From Thermoplasmata archaeon (GTDB lineage: Archaea > Thermoplasmatota > Thermoplasmata > Thermoplasmatales > Thermoplasmataceae), in assembly GCA_021797355.1 (NCBI GenBank), contig JAJZZX010000001.1, positions 388,523-452,522 of the forward strand: a DNA stretch of 64,000 bases, given 5' to 3'. The position numbers and the translations under genes are program-made. Positions 1 to 8,877 of this stretch are shown piece after piece. Below the pieces are notes generated by a model. The model made no database searches. It was not told the DNA's origin and worked only from the letters and a program-made list of their open reading frames with translations. The stretch's first letter is position 1, and each line of letters begins with the position of its first letter.

Positions 1-246
1 CCTCAGCACCTGCCCACCACGCTTGAGATCAATTTCCACCAGAGCGTTAACGATCTTCCTGATGGACATAACTCCGGGAGATTTTCTTCTTCCTGATTCA
101 TAATCGCTTATAACGGAGGGAGATATTTCCAGGTATTTTGCCAGATCTAGCTGAGAAACCTGAAATTCTTCCCGCCACTTGCGTATTGTTTCTCCTGGAT
201 TTTCAGCTATTGTTATTTCTCCTGCGATCTTTTCCTGTATGTCCAC
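1..246 (-). CDS. XRE-family HTH transcriptional regulator (COG1709-like), 3' end outside window
   Basis: Reading the minus strand from a GTG at 246 gives 82 codons with no stop before the window edge, so only the N-terminus is present. Residues about 18-75 form a lambda-repressor-type helix-turn-helix, with the readable stretches [16 protein letters not shown] and [17 protein letters not shown]. This pattern is typical of the archaeal COG1709 regulators (family knowledge). The start is supported by a TATA-like element at 265-276, about 24 bases upstream, which implies a leaderless transcript. The target genes cannot be told from the sequence. Confidence 0.8.
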   Translation of the reverse strand, partial: MDIQEKIAGEITIAENPGETIRKWREEFQVSQLDLAKYLEISPSVISDYESGRRKSPGVMSIRKIVNALVEIDLKRGGQVLR

Positions 247-264
247 AACTGGAGAGAAATGTAA

Positions 265-276
265 CGTTTAAAAATA
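265..276 (-). promoter_or_regulatory. TATA box of the XRE regulator gene
   Basis: On the minus strand the sequence reads TATTTTTAAACG. Its centre lies about 24 bases before the GTG start at 246, the usual archaeal TATA-to-start distance for leaderless genes. A similar core, TTTTTAAATGTAAC, precedes the next minus-strand gene near 1323-1336. Confidence 0.5.
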
Positions 277-332
277 TGTCGAATGTCAATACGATTTCTG
301 ACGAACAAATATCTGGAATTAAGTTATGGCAG

Positions 333-1289
333 CTAAAAATTCGCTTCAGGGAACTGCTGTTCCTTGCTGATTTTTTCCGAATACGGAGATACTTCCTTAA
401 GGAAAATTCTCCAGCTTGGAAACTTGACGGTGGCCCTTGCAATTTTTCTTATATATTCACCAGTATATGCGTATGGAAGGATCATTGATATGGTGAACCG
501 AGAATTTTCCAAGCTCTGAAAACGCCTGAACGCCGGGATCATGACATTTCCATCCTTTGATGAGAGATAGCTCAGAAGCTCATTCTGTGTAGTAAGTTCA
601 AATATACTGTCTGCAACCCTGACGGCTCCCCCAATCTCTCTAGAATAAGGGGTGCAGTAAACAGCCCTTACTGAACCGTCGAATGTCCTGCACTTAATTT
701 CCCTTGCCCATTCGTGGCCAATCGGATTCCTGTCTGGCTCGAGTTCTTCTGGAGGTGGAACAGTTTCAATGGTGATCTCGAAAAGGTTTAGTTTCTGATC
801 GATCCACTCTAGCACTCTCTTCATCCTGTCATTTATTCCAAGCCTGTTGATAATCAACCCCTCCGGAGCATCCGACGTGAGCATTATATCTGAGAGCTGC
901 GGGAGATATTCATGTCTGAAGGCGAAGTGGAAGTAATGCCTGCCGTTCCACACATATGAGGCATAGTTTATTACGGATGGCACATCAATTATTTTGCCCA
1001 ATAGCGAATAGGGTTTGTATTTGCTACTTGAGGCATAAAGCGTAAAGATCCCGCTATGGCTGCGGGCTTCGTACCTGTTGAGGAAAATCTCCATATCTCT
1101 GTTTCCTTTGACAAGCGATTCACTAAAATAGTAAAGAACAGCCACTTTATCCTGCCCAGTTATTAGAATGGCCGGGATGAATAGATTATGATCCCTGCTG
1201 AAAACCTCAATTGGAAACCCTGAATTATCCTCAATTACGAGTTCCATGTCAAGGCAGTTCTCAGGATATTGATCTTTGGACAGTGACAT
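333..1289 (-). CDS. Protein of unknown function, paralogue of the gene at 21017-21910
   Basis: A 318-residue protein with no signal peptide or membrane segment and no domain I can name. It resembles the 297-residue protein at 21017-21910 in layout and in local patterns: a beta-rich middle (FHFAFRHEYLPQLSDIM against VEYRISNEGISFFTKIA, each followed by a hydrophobic strand) and a C-terminal stretch ending in a PYS or YTS motif. The sensor-like half of archaeal bacterio-opsin-activator regulators is one possibility, but no C-terminal helix-turn-helix is visible, so that is only a guess. The start is supported by GAGG about 11 bases upstream and an AT-rich TATA-like element near 1327-1337. Confidence 0.6.
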   Translation of the reverse strand: MSLSKDQYPENCLDMELVIEDNSGFPIEVFSRDHNLFIPAILITGQDKVAVLYYFSESLVKGNRDMEIFLNRYEARSHSGIFTLYASSSKYKPYSLLGKIIDVPSVINYASYVWNGRHYFHFAFRHEYLPQLSDIMLTSDAPEGLIINRLGINDRMKRVLEWIDQKLNLFEITIETVPPPEELEPDRNPIGHEWAREIKCRTFDGSVRAVYCTPYSREIGGAVRVADSIFELTTQNELLSYLSSKDGNVMIPAFRRFQSLENSRFTISMILPYAYTGEYIRKIARATVKFPSWRIFLKEVSPYSEKISKEQQFPEANF

Positions 1290-1695
1290 CAGTTATATCC
1301 TCTCAATGGAGGGGATTTTAGGTTACATTTAAAAACTTTCCATAGGTCGAAGGTATTTCGCCATTTTGTCCGTTTTTAATCTTTAGTTTAAATATTATCT
1401 GTTACATTTATTGATGAATTTACCCCCCATCTGATATTTGTTTCTGCTCCTCATTCAGTTTCTTTCCCAGAAGATAGGAATTTGCCATCCCAAGATATAG
1501 GTCATCCAATCAGTATAAATGGCAAGTGTAGCTTAAGTGAGAAGTTAAGCAATCCTATGTGGCGGCATGATGAAGAGAATTACCGTAAATTGAGTGCCGC
1601 AATCTATTGACCTTAAATGAAAAATGTCTTAAACCATTGCGAAACAATAATATGCATGCTACTTTATATCTTATTGATAGATAGTCGGTGAAAAT
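1290..1695. other. Intergenic region with promoters only
   Basis: No credible gene is seen in these 406 bases. The left end holds the TATA-like element of the minus-strand gene ending at 1289. The right end holds CTTTATAT (1662-1669) for the small membrane protein gene. The ten-base word GTTACATTTA occurs at 1322 and again at 1401. A short 5S-like word near 1540 is not backed by any rRNA fold. Confidence 0.5.
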
Positions 1696-1908
1696 ATGGT
1701 TAAAGATAGGGAACTCACTGTTGAGACAACTGCTGGTGTTGGTGTAGTGTATATGATATTGGCCATAGCGACTACGTATGCTGCACCTTATCCGGGAGCA
1801 TCCACATTGAGAATAGTTTTTGTAGTTGTAGGTGTGATATTTGCCGCAATTGCCATAGTGTCAGGCCTCGTCAGAGGGGGCAAAAAGAAGGCAGCCTCTG
1901 CGGCGTGA
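1696..1908 (+). CDS. Small two-helix membrane protein
   Basis: This 70-residue protein has a short charged N-terminus, two hydrophobic segments (about residues 12-30 and 38-60) joined by a short loop containing YPGAS, and a lysine-rich tail (RGGKKKAASAA). The positive tail suggests that both ends lie in the cytoplasm. A TATA-like CTTTATAT at 1662-1669 lies about 30 bases upstream of the ATG, which supports expression. I do not recognise a family. It stands alone between an unknown gene and the MarR/exporter operon. Confidence 0.6.
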   Translation: MVKDRELTVETTAGVGVVYMILAIATTYAAPYPGASTLRIVFVVVGVIFAAIAIVSGLVRGGKKKAASAA

Positions 1909-1989
1909 TTTTTTCCTTACCAACTTATAATTTCGGTCTTTTTGCAATAGAATGGCTACCAAGTCTTCCCAGGATGGCGCCTGATCGGA

Positions 1990-2469
1990 TCAATTGGACC
2001 TATCTATTGCACTCTCAATTTTCTTCAATATTGAAAAGAACTGCGCTTGTTCTTCAGGGGTGAGGTTCTTTAGAACAAGCTCAATCAGCTCAGAATATAC
2101 TTTCAATGCCTGAGAAAGTATTCTATTGCCCTCGGGAGTTATTGATACCTTGATAATCCTGCGATCCGTTAGGCTCCTTATCTTAACCGCGTATCCCTTT
2201 TTCTCCAGCTCATCTACAATACCCGTGATCCAGGGGCCAGTAACATCATTTTCAAGCGCAAGAGAATTCATTGTTGTATCCCCGTCTTTCGAAAGGGAAA
2301 AGAGAACCCTGAGTTCCATAGGCTTGATTCCTATCTTTTCAAGTTCTCTTTCAATGGTTTTCTTGCCTCCCCTGAATACCCTTGTGAAGATATGCCATAT
2401 CTCCATGGGATCCAGGGCATTTGGCCCCGAATGGTCGTCCTCTTCTGCTCTCTCCTTTCTTGTTTCCAT
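1990..2469 (-). CDS. MarR-family transcriptional regulator
   Basis: This 159-residue winged-helix protein has the MarR core: a recognition-helix region around residues 65-95 (SLALENDVTGPWITGIVDEL), then the wing with the conserved DRR of the family (SLTDRRIIKVSITPEG), then a C-terminal dimerisation helix. MarR proteins usually repress nearby drug-efflux genes and release DNA when they bind small aromatic ligands. This gene starts 4 bases after the stop of the upstream MFS exporter and is clearly the second gene of that operon, so local feedback control of the exporter is the natural inference. Confidence 0.85.
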   Translation of the reverse strand: METRKERAEEDDHSGPNALDPMEIWHIFTRVFRGGKKTIERELEKIGIKPMELRVLFSLSKDGDTTMNSLALENDVTGPWITGIVDELEKKGYAVKIRSLTDRRIIKVSITPEGNRILSQALKVYSELIELVLKNLTPEEQAQFFSILKKIESAIDRSN

Positions 2470-2473
2470 TACC

Positions 2474-4300
2474 TTATCTCAGTCCCCTGTCATCAGTCAT
2501 GACGTTTTGTGGAGATAAAATATTTTTTGCTGAATCATCAATGGGATGTACAGTGGATGATGCCTCTTCCCCAGACATCTTGGGATCAGGCCGTGAAACG
2601 GTGCTGGACAGGACGGCTGAACTGTCTGTTATTATTGGTTCTCCGTAAATGTATCTTTTTCCCCTTAGGGCTGAAAGAAGGGCTGCAAACCCGAATATCA
2701 GGGCACCAAGGTAGAATGACATTCTCAGGGAAGTCATGAAAGCACCAGCCAGTGCATGGGGAAACCATGTCTTTCCTTCTAGATATGTAATAACGCCGGG
2801 CGAAAGTATTGAGGAGGTGAAAGAAGTTGGAAATAGGCTTAATATGGTCTGAACAGGGTTATACCCTAGAAATGCTGAAAACAGTGCCGATGTAGGTGGT
2901 ATCTTGACGAAGAATGGAATAAGTTCAGGCGCTCCAGCCTGGCCCAATGCAACTGTAAATGCCCCAGGGAGCCTAGATGTTAGGGAAACCAGAACTATTG
3001 TGAAAAATATGCCCATGCTTGCAGTCTGTCCCGTGTTCTGAAGGGTAGCCCTCATTCCAGATGCAACCCCGCGAAGTTGTGGCGGCACAGAATTCATGAT
3101 GGCAGTTATATTAGGCGCTGCAAAGAGTCCCATTCCAGAACCCATCATGAATAGCATAGCACCGAACACGGGGTAAGAAAAATTATAATTCAAAGTGGAA
3201 AGTAGTATGAATGATACTGCAGCAATGACCATTCCGACTGTTGAAATGGTTCTCGCACCAGCACGATCTGAAATTGCTCCGCTGATTGGCCCCAGCACTA
3301 CAAATCCCGCCATCATTGGAATCATGTAAATTCCGGCCCAGAAGGGCACGCTTGTATAGGAATAGCCGTGTAGCGGCAGCCAGACACCCTGAAGAAGGAT
3401 TATTATCATGAACATCGCACCGCCCATGCCCATTGACTGAAGCATCCCAGCAATGCTCCCGGTTGAGAACGCCCTGTTTTTGAATAATGAAAGATTAAAC
3501 ATGGGCTGTTCTACGACCCTCTCTATTAACGCAAAGGCCACTACCATTACGAAACCAATCACTATGGATACTATAACCCATGGATTTGACCAGCCCATTG
3601 AAGAGGATCCGTATGGCATGAGCCCATAAGTGATACCAAGTAGTATAAGGGTCAGCCCACCAGCAAAGGTCACATTTCCTGCCAGGTCTATTTTCTGGTC
3701 TTTGTGCCTTATGGAGTGATCCCTAAGCTTCAGATAGGACCACACAGTACCCAGTATGCCCACTGGTACGCTCACAAGAAATACATACCTCCAGTTTATT
3801 GTTGCCAGCAACCCGCCAAGAATCAATCCAATGAGTGAACCAGCAAGGGCTGCAATCTGGTTAATTCCCATTGCCTTTCCCCGCTCTTCTGGACCAAAAC
3901 TGTCCGTGATTATGGCGGCAGAATTTGCGAACAGGAAAGAGCCACCGACAGCCTGGATCATCCTAAAAACTATGATCTCCTGGGCCCCCAGATCTCCTTT
4001 GCTTGGTGTCACAAACAACAATATTGAGCCAACCGTGAATATGAGGAATCCTAGGTTGAAGAGACGAACTCTACCGAAGATATCGGAGAGCCTTCCTACG
4101 GTTACCAGCATTACAGCCGTGACAATCATATACCCCATTAGTATCCAAAGGAGGTAGACGAAAGAGCTTGACTGGAATGGATTAATGTCTATTCCGCGGA
4201 AAATAGCTGGAAGTGATATCAGCATGATTGTGCTGTTTATTGATGCCATTAGGACACCTATTGTGGTGTTTGAGAGTGCAACCCATTTATACTGAACCAT
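2474..4300 (-). CDS. MFS drug exporter, DHA2 family (14 transmembrane helices)
   Basis: At 608 residues this protein has the length and hydrophobic pattern of the 14-helix DHA2/EmrB exporters. It shows the loop 2-3 signature [16 protein letters not shown] and the motif C region after helix 5 ([12 protein letters not shown]). It probably exports drugs or other small organic compounds with proton antiport, but the substrate cannot be told. The hydrophilic tail (about 60 residues, rich in Ser) is longer than usual. It heads an operon with the MarR gene 4 bases downstream. The divergent neighbour at 4392 shares a 91-base promoter region. Confidence 0.85.
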   Translation of the reverse strand: MVQYKWVALSNTTIGVLMASINSTIMLISLPAIFRGIDINPFQSSSFVYLLWILMGYMIVTAVMLVTVGRLSDIFGRVRLFNLGFLIFTVGSILLFVTPSKGDLGAQEIIVFRMIQAVGGSFLFANSAAIITDSFGPEERGKAMGINQIAALAGSLIGLILGGLLATINWRYVFLVSVPVGILGTVWSYLKLRDHSIRHKDQKIDLAGNVTFAGGLTLILLGITYGLMPYGSSSMGWSNPWVIVSIVIGFVMVVAFALIERVVEQPMFNLSLFKNRAFSTGSIAGMLQSMGMGGAMFMIIILLQGVWLPLHGYSYTSVPFWAGIYMIPMMAGFVVLGPISGAISDRAGARTISTVGMVIAAVSFILLSTLNYNFSYPVFGAMLFMMGSGMGLFAAPNITAIMNSVPPQLRGVASGMRATLQNTGQTASMGIFFTIVLVSLTSRLPGAFTVALGQAGAPELIPFFVKIPPTSALFSAFLGYNPVQTILSLFPTSFTSSILSPGVITYLEGKTWFPHALAGAFMTSLRMSFYLGALIFGFAALLSALRGKRYIYGEPIITDSSAVLSSTVSRPDPKMSGEEASSTVHPIDDSAKNILSPQNVMTDDRGLR

Positions 4301-4391
4301 GTGATCTGCTGGACATTTGATTTAGCTATAAATATTTAATTAGTAATAAATAGGAAAATAAGTTTTAATATCAATCAGCAATGCTGCAGCA
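4301..4391. promoter_or_regulatory. Divergent promoter region of the exporter operon and the secreted-protein gene
   Basis: These 91 bases are very AT-rich. CTATAAATATTTAA at 4326-4339 fits a TATA box for the minus-strand exporter, about 25-35 bases from its ATG. GTTTTAATAT near 4362-4371 fits the plus-strand gene. An imperfect inverted repeat, TATTTA (4333-4338) and TAAATA (4347-4352), lies between them. It is a possible MarR site, though the base composition makes chance likely. Confidence 0.4.
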
Positions 4392-4940
4392 ATGTTATCC
4401 AGCAGGTCGGCCATAGTTATAGCTGTTGTAATGCTAGCCATCTTCAGTGGGGTTACCATTGAAACTATAGGTCACGGCTCATCCTCGCTATCAAGCAGTT
4501 CCCTTTCAGCTTCATCTGGCTCCGTAAGGATTTACTCTCCGCAGAATGGTTCCGCATTCCTGGTTAATTCATCAGCAGAAACCATTAACGTATCCCTAAG
4601 CATAATTAGCCAGGATTCTCCAGTATACATCTATGATATATCCCCGTCCAATCTTTCTGGGTTTGCCGGTGTAACATCACTCAGGGTTTATTCATTGCCA
4701 AATCTTACATATTTCAACAGGACCCTTTACCCTTACAATTATATGGAGCAGAATGTAACAACCGGGGCAAATAGCACAATAAGCCTAACATTATTCATCA
4801 ATTCAACCGATTTCAGTGATATGAATGTATCAATCCCCCAAGAAGGGAAATATTATCCTTATCTCGTTGAAATATTGGCGGAGACATCATCTGGAGCAGC
4901 AGGGATTGGTTTCACCATACTAAGGATCCCATCTACCTGA
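4392..4940 (+). CDS. Secreted or surface protein rich in N-glycosylation sequons
   Basis: The 182-residue product begins with a short N-terminal region and a hydrophobic segment (about residues 6-24) that reads as a Sec signal or anchor. A Ser-rich linker follows, then a beta-rich domain. I count ten N-x-S/T sequons in the mature part, which is unusually dense and suggests a glycosylated protein at the surface of a wall-less cell. No catalytic motif is seen. The protein at 20354-20944 has the same type of layout, although I cannot align the two with confidence. The ATG at 4392 lies about 25 bases after an AT-rich TATA-like element. Confidence 0.6.
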   Translation: MLSSRSAIVIAVVMLAIFSGVTIETIGHGSSSLSSSSLSASSGSVRIYSPQNGSAFLVNSSAETINVSLSIISQDSPVYIYDISPSNLSGFAGVTSLRVYSLPNLTYFNRTLYPYNYMEQNVTTGANSTISLTLFINSTDFSDMNVSIPQEGKYYPYLVEILAETSSGAAGIGFTILRIPST

Positions 4941-5205
4941 TAATACCATGAAGCAATCCATTCCAGCGCATGAAGAATCCTGTTTCTATGAGATTATAGA
5001 GCCTGACTGCTAAAGATCTGTTGTACCTGCCTAGAATGCGGCTCGACCCAACACCATAACTTCCTGCGCTTCCTTTTTCTGCTGACGGAACAGATATGGG
5101 TTCAATGCAAACCATTCACTTTGCTGTATTTCACAAGGCATGGGAATTATGCAAGTCACTCGATGATATCATAAAGGTTGAATACTAGTTCGGCTTTGAT
5201 AATTC

Positions 5206-6219
5206 ATGTCAATTTTCAGGGGAGTGGTTGGGAGAAGCCTGGTGCGTTCAATGAAAGGTCTCTCAGGATCGAAATTGCCTATGATTGCTGGGCATAAGCT
5301 CCTTTACACTTGCAACCTGAGATGTAAAATGTGTCCTTTCTGGAGAAGGCCGGATGAGGAACTCCTGTCCATTGAGGAAGAAGTGAAAATGATGAATGCT
5401 CTTGCAGGTGCAGGTGTGTCATTCATGGGTTTCGAGGGTGGCGAACCGCTTCTGAGGAAAGACATAGCTGAAATTTTAGAGGAATCAAGCAAAAGATTCC
5501 ACACCTCCATGGTTACAAACGGATGGCTTCTTGCTGGTAAGGTAAGGGAAATAGAAGACTACCTGAATTTTGCCTTTGTATCACTGGACGGAGTGGGCGA
5601 ACTTCATGACAGGCTCCGTGGGATTAGCGGATCATTTCAGAAGGCCATAGAAGGCATTCGATCAGCACGCGGAAGGATACCCATGGCAATCAGCTCAACC
5701 ATCACCAGGGAAAACATGCAGCAGGCCCCTGACTTGGTGAATTTGGCCTCAGATCTGGGAGTCAGCATAAATTTCCAGATAGCATATGATTATTCAACCG
5801 CAGATCCACTTTCCCCGGATCGGGCAAAGCTCAAAGAAACTATTGAATTCCTGAAATATCAGAAGCTGGCAGGCAGGCCAATTGTAAACTCAGTTGAGTA
5901 CTTCGATGCAATCCTTAACTCCTGGTACGGTGGCGAGGGCTGGCACTGCAAGCCATGGCTAACGATAAATATAGACCCGCTGGGCAGGATAGTTCAGCCA
6001 TGCTATATAATCAACGAATATAGCGGTAAATCAAAAGTATGGGAAATCGACATTAGGGAACTCTGGAATTCATATGACTGGGAAAGTTATGAAACTTGCA
6101 ACAAATGTGCCCTTTCCTGCTACCTGGAACCATCGCTATTCTCATGGCACAATCCGTCAATGGTGAGGGAGAGAATCCTGGACAACGTAGTATCATACAT
6201 AACCGGGCAGATTGGGTGA
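5206..6219 (+). CDS. Radical SAM protein with SPASM-like C-terminus
   Basis: Residues 36-43 carry the CxxxCxxC cluster motif (CNLRCKMC) that binds the SAM-cleaving 4Fe-4S cluster, followed by the GGEP motif near residue 85 that contacts the SAM amino group. The C-terminal third has further cysteines (HCKPWLTI, QPCYI, CNKCALSCY) laid out like the auxiliary-cluster region of SPASM or HpnH-like enzymes. At 337 residues the length fits this class. No peptide substrate gene or partner lies beside it, so the reaction is unknown. The upstream TATA element is weak. The gene is followed convergently by an HTH regulator at 6243-6614. Confidence 0.8.
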   Translation: MSIFRGVVGRSLVRSMKGLSGSKLPMIAGHKLLYTCNLRCKMCPFWRRPDEELLSIEEEVKMMNALAGAGVSFMGFEGGEPLLRKDIAEILEESSKRFHTSMVTNGWLLAGKVREIEDYLNFAFVSLDGVGELHDRLRGISGSFQKAIEGIRSARGRIPMAISSTITRENMQQAPDLVNLASDLGVSINFQIAYDYSTADPLSPDRAKLKETIEFLKYQKLAGRPIVNSVEYFDAILNSWYGGEGWHCKPWLTINIDPLGRIVQPCYIINEYSGKSKVWEIDIRELWNSYDWESYETCNKCALSCYLEPSLFSWHNPSMVRERILDNVVSYITGQIG

Positions 6220-6242
6220 TACTGCCTTGAATTCCATGCCTG

Positions 6243-6614
6243 TCATTCCAGAATCCCTGCTTGTTCCGATATGATTGCGGCATTCTCAACAATAATCTTT
6301 CCGCTGCTGGTAATCTCATAGGCAACCGCAGGGGGAGTTGAGGGTATAACTGTTCTCATCACAAGACCAAGGGAAGCTAGTGCACGGAGTGCTCTGGAAA
6401 GACTCTTCGTATCCCTTATTCCTAAGGATTTCCTGATCTCATTATACCTCATTGCCCTCCCAGGTGAAAGGCGGTTCATTATTTCCAAAGAGAGGGGCAT
6501 TGATAGGCATTTGAAAACTTTCCTCGCCATATCCGGGTTGCCAACTTTATCTTTCTGTATTAGGTCTAAAAGAGGCATATCTGTCACCTTAGGGCAAGGT
6601 TGATTCCTTCCCAT
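6243..6614 (-). CDS. Winged-helix transcriptional regulator, HxlR-like
   Basis: The 123-residue protein is mostly a winged helix: a helix with SLEIMNRLSPGRAMRYNEI, a recognition helix with DTKSLSRALRALASLGLV, and a wing ending in YEITSSGK. This matches the HxlR/ArsR-like one-domain regulators. The ATG at 6614 is only 25 bases from the ATG of the divergent HtrA-like gene, and a minus-strand TATA-like element (about 6636-6650) lies at the start of that gene. A later start at the Met at 6578 is possible. Control of the neighbouring protease gene is a reasonable inference. Confidence 0.7.
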   Translation of the reverse strand: MGRNQPCPKVTDMPLLDLIQKDKVGNPDMARKVFKCLSMPLSLEIMNRLSPGRAMRYNEIRKSLGIRDTKSLSRALRALASLGLVMRTVIPSTPPAVAYEITSSGKIIVENAAIISEQAGILE

Positions 6615-6639
6615 ATATTAAGACTGGGTGCATCTGTAT

Positions 6640-7578
6640 ATGATAAAAATGGCAGTAACGCTATTTAATGGAAGTATAGCTGAAACAGCCTCCACACTTA
6701 CGGGACAGACAGTGGCAGTTAAATCTTATTACGAGGATACGGAAACTGAAGGGTTTCCTGTACCTCGCATGGCTGCTGGCACTGGAATTATAATCAGCGG
6801 CAGCGGATATGTTGTCACCAATGCCCATGTTGTGGCTGGAAGCAGCCAGATTCGGATTACGACACCAGATAACAAAACGCACCTGGCAAGAGTGGTTGGT
6901 TACGACACTGCAACTGACTTGGCACTTATAAGGATTATGACAAAGGGTCTGAGCCTATCTGCCGTTGATTTTGGAGACTCGACTGCCATGCGGCCAGGAG
7001 ATCCTGTCATAGCAGTTGGCAACGCACTAGGCCTGCCCGGCGGCCCAACGGTTTCCCTGGGTGTAGTCAGTGCCGTACAGCGCCAGATTCCAATGTCTGA
7101 ATTCATCTTTGAGGGTCTAATACAGACAGACGCCGCAATAAATCCCGGAAACAGCGGAGGGCCCCTAGCTACTCTGGATGGTAAGGTGATAGGGATGAAC
7201 ACCGCAATGATACCAATGGCGCAGGGCATGGGATTTGCGATACCCTCAAACACAATCCGTGAGCTTGTTGCGAAGATAATGGAAGATGGCAAGATAATCA
7301 GGCCATGGATAGGCATAACTGGTTCTGACGCGCACATAGGCGTGGATCAAGGGGCAGTTCTTGTTGCATCAGTGGCATACGGGAGCCCGGCCCATCAAGC
7401 TGGCGTGAGGCGTGGAGATTTTATACTGAAGTTTAACGGAAAAGACACGCCTGACATGAGAACGCTCACTAGGCTCATTAATGATAATGGAATTGGTAAA
7501 GCAGCAGAGATGAACATAAGACGCGGTGAAAGAAAGGGCGTGCTACAGATAATACCAGGCGAAAGTCCAGGCCTTTAA
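6640..7578 (+). CDS. HtrA/DegP-like serine protease with one PDZ domain
   Basis: A trypsin-fold protease domain is followed by one PDZ domain (about residues 220-305). Counting from the ATG at 6640, the triad is intact: His63 in NAHVV, Asp93 in TDLAL and Ser172 in GNSGGP. HtrA proteins degrade or refold damaged proteins. No signal peptide or membrane anchor is visible, so it probably acts in the cytoplasm, unlike bacterial DegP. Possible starts are GTG 6628, ATG 6640 and ATG 6649. I prefer 6640 because a TATA-like ATATATTA lies at about 6612-6620. It diverges from the HxlR-like gene. Confidence 0.85.
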   Translation: MIKMAVTLFNGSIAETASTLTGQTVAVKSYYEDTETEGFPVPRMAAGTGIIISGSGYVVTNAHVVAGSSQIRITTPDNKTHLARVVGYDTATDLALIRIMTKGLSLSAVDFGDSTAMRPGDPVIAVGNALGLPGGPTVSLGVVSAVQRQIPMSEFIFEGLIQTDAAINPGNSGGPLATLDGKVIGMNTAMIPMAQGMGFAIPSNTIRELVAKIMEDGKIIRPWIGITGSDAHIGVDQGAVLVASVAYGSPAHQAGVRRGDFILKFNGKDTPDMRTLTRLINDNGIGKAAEMNIRRGERKGVLQIIPGESPGL

Positions 7579-7935
7579 CCGCATCTAAGTAGAGTGCCCT
7601 GAGTCTTGATCAACGGTATGAATGTGTTGGCACATCAACGCTCCATCAATGGATTTCCGGAGCAAATCCTTTGGATTATCCCTGAATAAAGGATGGCGAT
7701 TTCTTCAGGAAAATCCCCTGAAGGAGTTAACTTTCAGGGCGGCAGAGCCCTTGAGGCACGACAATTGACACCTGGAGAACTGTAAAGGGCGTAATGTGTG
7801 AAGGCGAAAGTGAACCAAAGGTGTGAACTGCGCAAGGTCCAGGCTTAGGGAGAATATAAGTTGATGCTTTGTCTAAGGCATTCCTGCAAGCAGGAATCTA
7901 TATGATGTTTTAATACTCTCTTCCGATAATCTAGT
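7579..7935. other. Intergenic region with a possible decayed element and the amidase promoter
   Basis: These 357 bases hold no intact gene. They contain the hairpin-rich, IS605-end-like stretch described separately (7700-7900). The TATA-like TGTTTTAATA at 7906-7915 lies about 25 bases before the GTG start of the amidase gene. Confidence 0.5.
7700..7900 (+). mobile_element. Possible relic of an IS200/IS605 (tnpB-type) right end or omega-RNA
   Basis: This stretch carries three hairpins: CTTCAGG with CCTGAAG (7703-7723), AGGGC with GCCCT (7736-7751) and ATTCCTGC with GCAGGAAT (7880-7897). It also has the phrases GAGAACTGTAAAG and GCAAGCAGGAATC, which in my experience resemble the 3' ends of archaeal IS1341-type elements, where the guide RNA of TnpB lies. 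No tnpB reading frame remains upstream. The call rests on pattern resemblance only. A stable non-coding RNA unrelated to transposition is the main alternative. Confidence 0.35.
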
Positions 7936-8877
7936 GTGAAGTTTCTGGACGGTTATCTGGCAGAAAATCAGCACAACACCTGGTCTTCACTTCGGAATCC
8001 GGTTATAACAGTCTCTCCTGAAGAATTGATAAGGGTAAGGATTCCGGATTCCTCCACACTGCAGATCACCAGGAGATCACATGCTGAAGACCTTGCACAT
8101 GTTGACCGTTCCAAACTTGACGCTGCTGTTGGTCCAATATTTGTTGAGGGCGCCAGCCCGGGAGACGTACTGGAGGTATCGATACACAGCATTGAGGCTG
8201 AGGCGTGGGGATGGACAACTGTATCTTCGGATTTTGGTCTGCTGAAAAACAGGTTCCGTGAAAGGCTGATCCTTTGGGATATTCGCAATGGCAGTGCCAC
8301 CACTACAGGGGATTTTTTGCATGGAATCAGCATTCCTGTGTCGCCATTCCTTGGCATTGTTGGTCTTGCTCCTGAAAGGGGTGAGTTTGGAATGATCCCT
8401 CCTCAGATATTCGGCGGCAACATGGACAACCGGCTGCTTGGGCCAGGGTCAAGGGTCTATCTTCCCGTTAAGGTCGAAGGAGGGCTGCTTTCACTTGCTG
8501 ATCCACATGCTGCCCAGGGAGATGGCGAAGTTTGCGGCACGGCAATTGAAACGCCTGCTGAGGCAGTCATAAGCATCAAAGTGATCAAGGGAACTGAAAT
8601 AGGTGGACCAAGAGCCTATTCCATTGACCGTGGTCTTGGAGAGGTGATTGTTACAATGGGGATTGACCATGATCTGCACATGGCCACCGTTACGGCAGTA
8701 GAATCCATGATGGCCGAACTGGCAGAATACGGATTCACTGATGAGGAGGGTTATGTCCTCTGCAGCATTGCGGGTAGCCTGAGAATAAGCGAGGTTGTCG
8801 ATGAGCCAAATTTTGTTGTGAGTATGCTTATACCAAAGGATCTTGCCAGACAGGGAAAATTCAGGATCAGGAAATAG
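7936..8877 (+). CDS. Acetamidase/formamidase family protein
   Basis: The 313-residue protein matches the FmdA/AmdA family in length and motifs: RRSHAEDLAHVD, VGPIFVEGASPGDVLEV, GIVGLAPERGEFGMIPP, GGNMDNRLLGPGSRVYLPV and DPHAAQGDGEVCGTAIE. These enzymes hydrolyse formamide or short amides to ammonia and the acid in the cytoplasm. The GTG start at 7936 is favoured by a TATA-like element at 7906-7915. The 3' end overlaps the convergent radical SAM gene by 11 bases. It has no transporter or regulator beside it, so the physiological amide is not known. Confidence 0.9.
   Translation: MKFLDGYLAENQHNTWSSLRNPVITVSPEELIRVRIPDSSTLQITRRSHAEDLAHVDRSKLDAAVGPIFVEGASPGDVLEVSIHSIEAEAWGWTTVSSDFGLLKNRFRERLILWDIRNGSATTTGDFLHGISIPVSPFLGIVGLAPERGEFGMIPPQIFGGNMDNRLLGPGSRVYLPVKVEGGLLSLADPHAAQGDGEVCGTAIETPAEAVISIKVIKGTEIGGPRAYSIDRGLGEVIVTMGIDHDLHMATVTAVESMMAELAEYGFTDEEGYVLCSIAGSLRISEVVDEPNFVVSMLIPKDLARQGKFRIRK

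Noticed and set aside
1536-1580. 5S rRNA-like word GAAGTTAAGC followed by GGCGGCATGATG
   Set aside because: No flanking stems or 5S helices can be folded and the rest of the region shows no rRNA signature, so the word is most likely chance.
4933-5115. 60-codon minus-strand frame between the secreted protein and the radical SAM gene
   Set aside because: It overlaps the end of the gene at 4392-4940, has no recognisable domain and lacks a promoter.
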